The translations under genes were made by a program, and so were the position numbers. The notes under the pieces were generated by a model. That model saw nothing but the letters and a program-made list of their open reading frames with translations, made no database searches and was not told the origin of the DNA. A DNA stretch of 64,000 nt from Candidatus Methanomassiliicoccus intestinalis Issoire-Mx1. GTDB taxonomy: Archaea; Thermoplasmatota; Thermoplasmata; Methanomassiliicoccales; Methanomassiliicoccaceae. The DNA lies in assembly GCF_000404225.1 (NCBI RefSeq), contig NC_021353.1, forward strand, positions 124,001 to 188,000, in the 5' to 3' direction. How positions within the stretch are numbered: position 1 is the stretch's first letter; the number at the start of each line of letters is the position of its first letter. Below are positions 63,915 through 64,000 of this stretch, in pieces.

Positions 63915-64000
63915 GGCTGGAGATATCTTACGCTGGATGTGAAATTAATCTTTGAAAATCAAAATGAACTTTCTCGAATGCTTTTAGTTTTTCTAAGGTC

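Overview
The window comes from an archaeon. Archaeal-type ribosomal proteins S17e and S2, RNA polymerase subunit K, a MEMO-family protein, an archaeal RqcH/NFACT protein, an HVO_0476-type zinc protein and many promoters of the TATA-box/leaderless kind all point there. The moderately AT-rich DNA, many large secreted proteins built from Listeria-Bacteroides (InlB-type) repeats, and single-copy bacterial accessory genes (RhuM, YhcG-type nuclease, AAA-ATPase/PD-(D/E)XK protein, DUF4261) fit a host-associated member of the Thermoplasmatota, most likely of the Methanomassiliicoccales type. That placement is an inference from gene families; no methanogenesis gene lies in the window.

The dominant feature is a family of seven giant surface-protein genes (A 5475-8141, B 10557-13061, C 13278-16004 minus, D 25975-28488, E 28707-31271 minus, F 38975-41392, G 41660-44038 minus). 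Each is a cassette with the same plan: (i) a hairpin-forming boundary element with 11-bp GC-rich arms; (ii) about 560-850 bp of strand-asymmetric, T-rich, non-coding leader holding copies of a 14-bp motif close to GATATGTCTGGAYT; (iii) a 284-bp block that looks identical in all seven copies and contains the promoter, ribosome binding site, signal peptide and first 44 codons; (iv) a divergent ectodomain of repeat modules; (v) a C-terminal membrane anchor of one of two types; (vi) shared hairpin terminators. B/C, D/E and F/G are convergent pairs; A is alone. Leaders, heads, last repeats, anchors and 3' ends are reassorted among copies, which is direct evidence of recombination. This is the most likely undescribed system in the window: a surface-antigen diversification locus with a fixed expression head.

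Between the cassettes lie ordinary chromosomal genes. 1-4480: RhuM fragment, FAD oxidoreductase, rhodanese, CDF cation transporter, DUF1015 protein. 8558-9643: YhcG-type nuclease. 16867-19906: a frameshifted AAA-ATPase/nuclease, a zinc protein and a HAD phosphatase. 20009-25109: TraB protein, ThyX, a type I signal peptidase, S17e, tRNA-Arg(GCG), RqcH and a small acidic protein. 32071-37872: a 5'-truncated ATP-binding regulator, HypE, an iron-sulfur flavoprotein, a methyltransferase, a metal-chelate binding protein and permease, and tRNA-Arg(TCG).

From 44873 to the end: a PNPOx-like protein, an MBL-fold protein, an ACT/DUF711 operon, a beta-helix surface protein interrupted by a TGA codon, a DUF2148 protein, cardiolipin synthase, an MscS channel, two small membrane proteins, a phospholipase C-like protein, a CBS protein, a MarR regulator, a 2-hydroxyacid dehydrogenase, a DUF4261 operon, an acetyl-CoA synthetase-like ligase and the conserved archaeal rpoK-rps2-MEMO cluster. 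Several genes around the cassettes are decayed (frameshift at about 18258, 5' truncation at 32071, TGA at 51328), so the cassette neighbourhoods look like accessory, recombining DNA inserted between conserved blocks.
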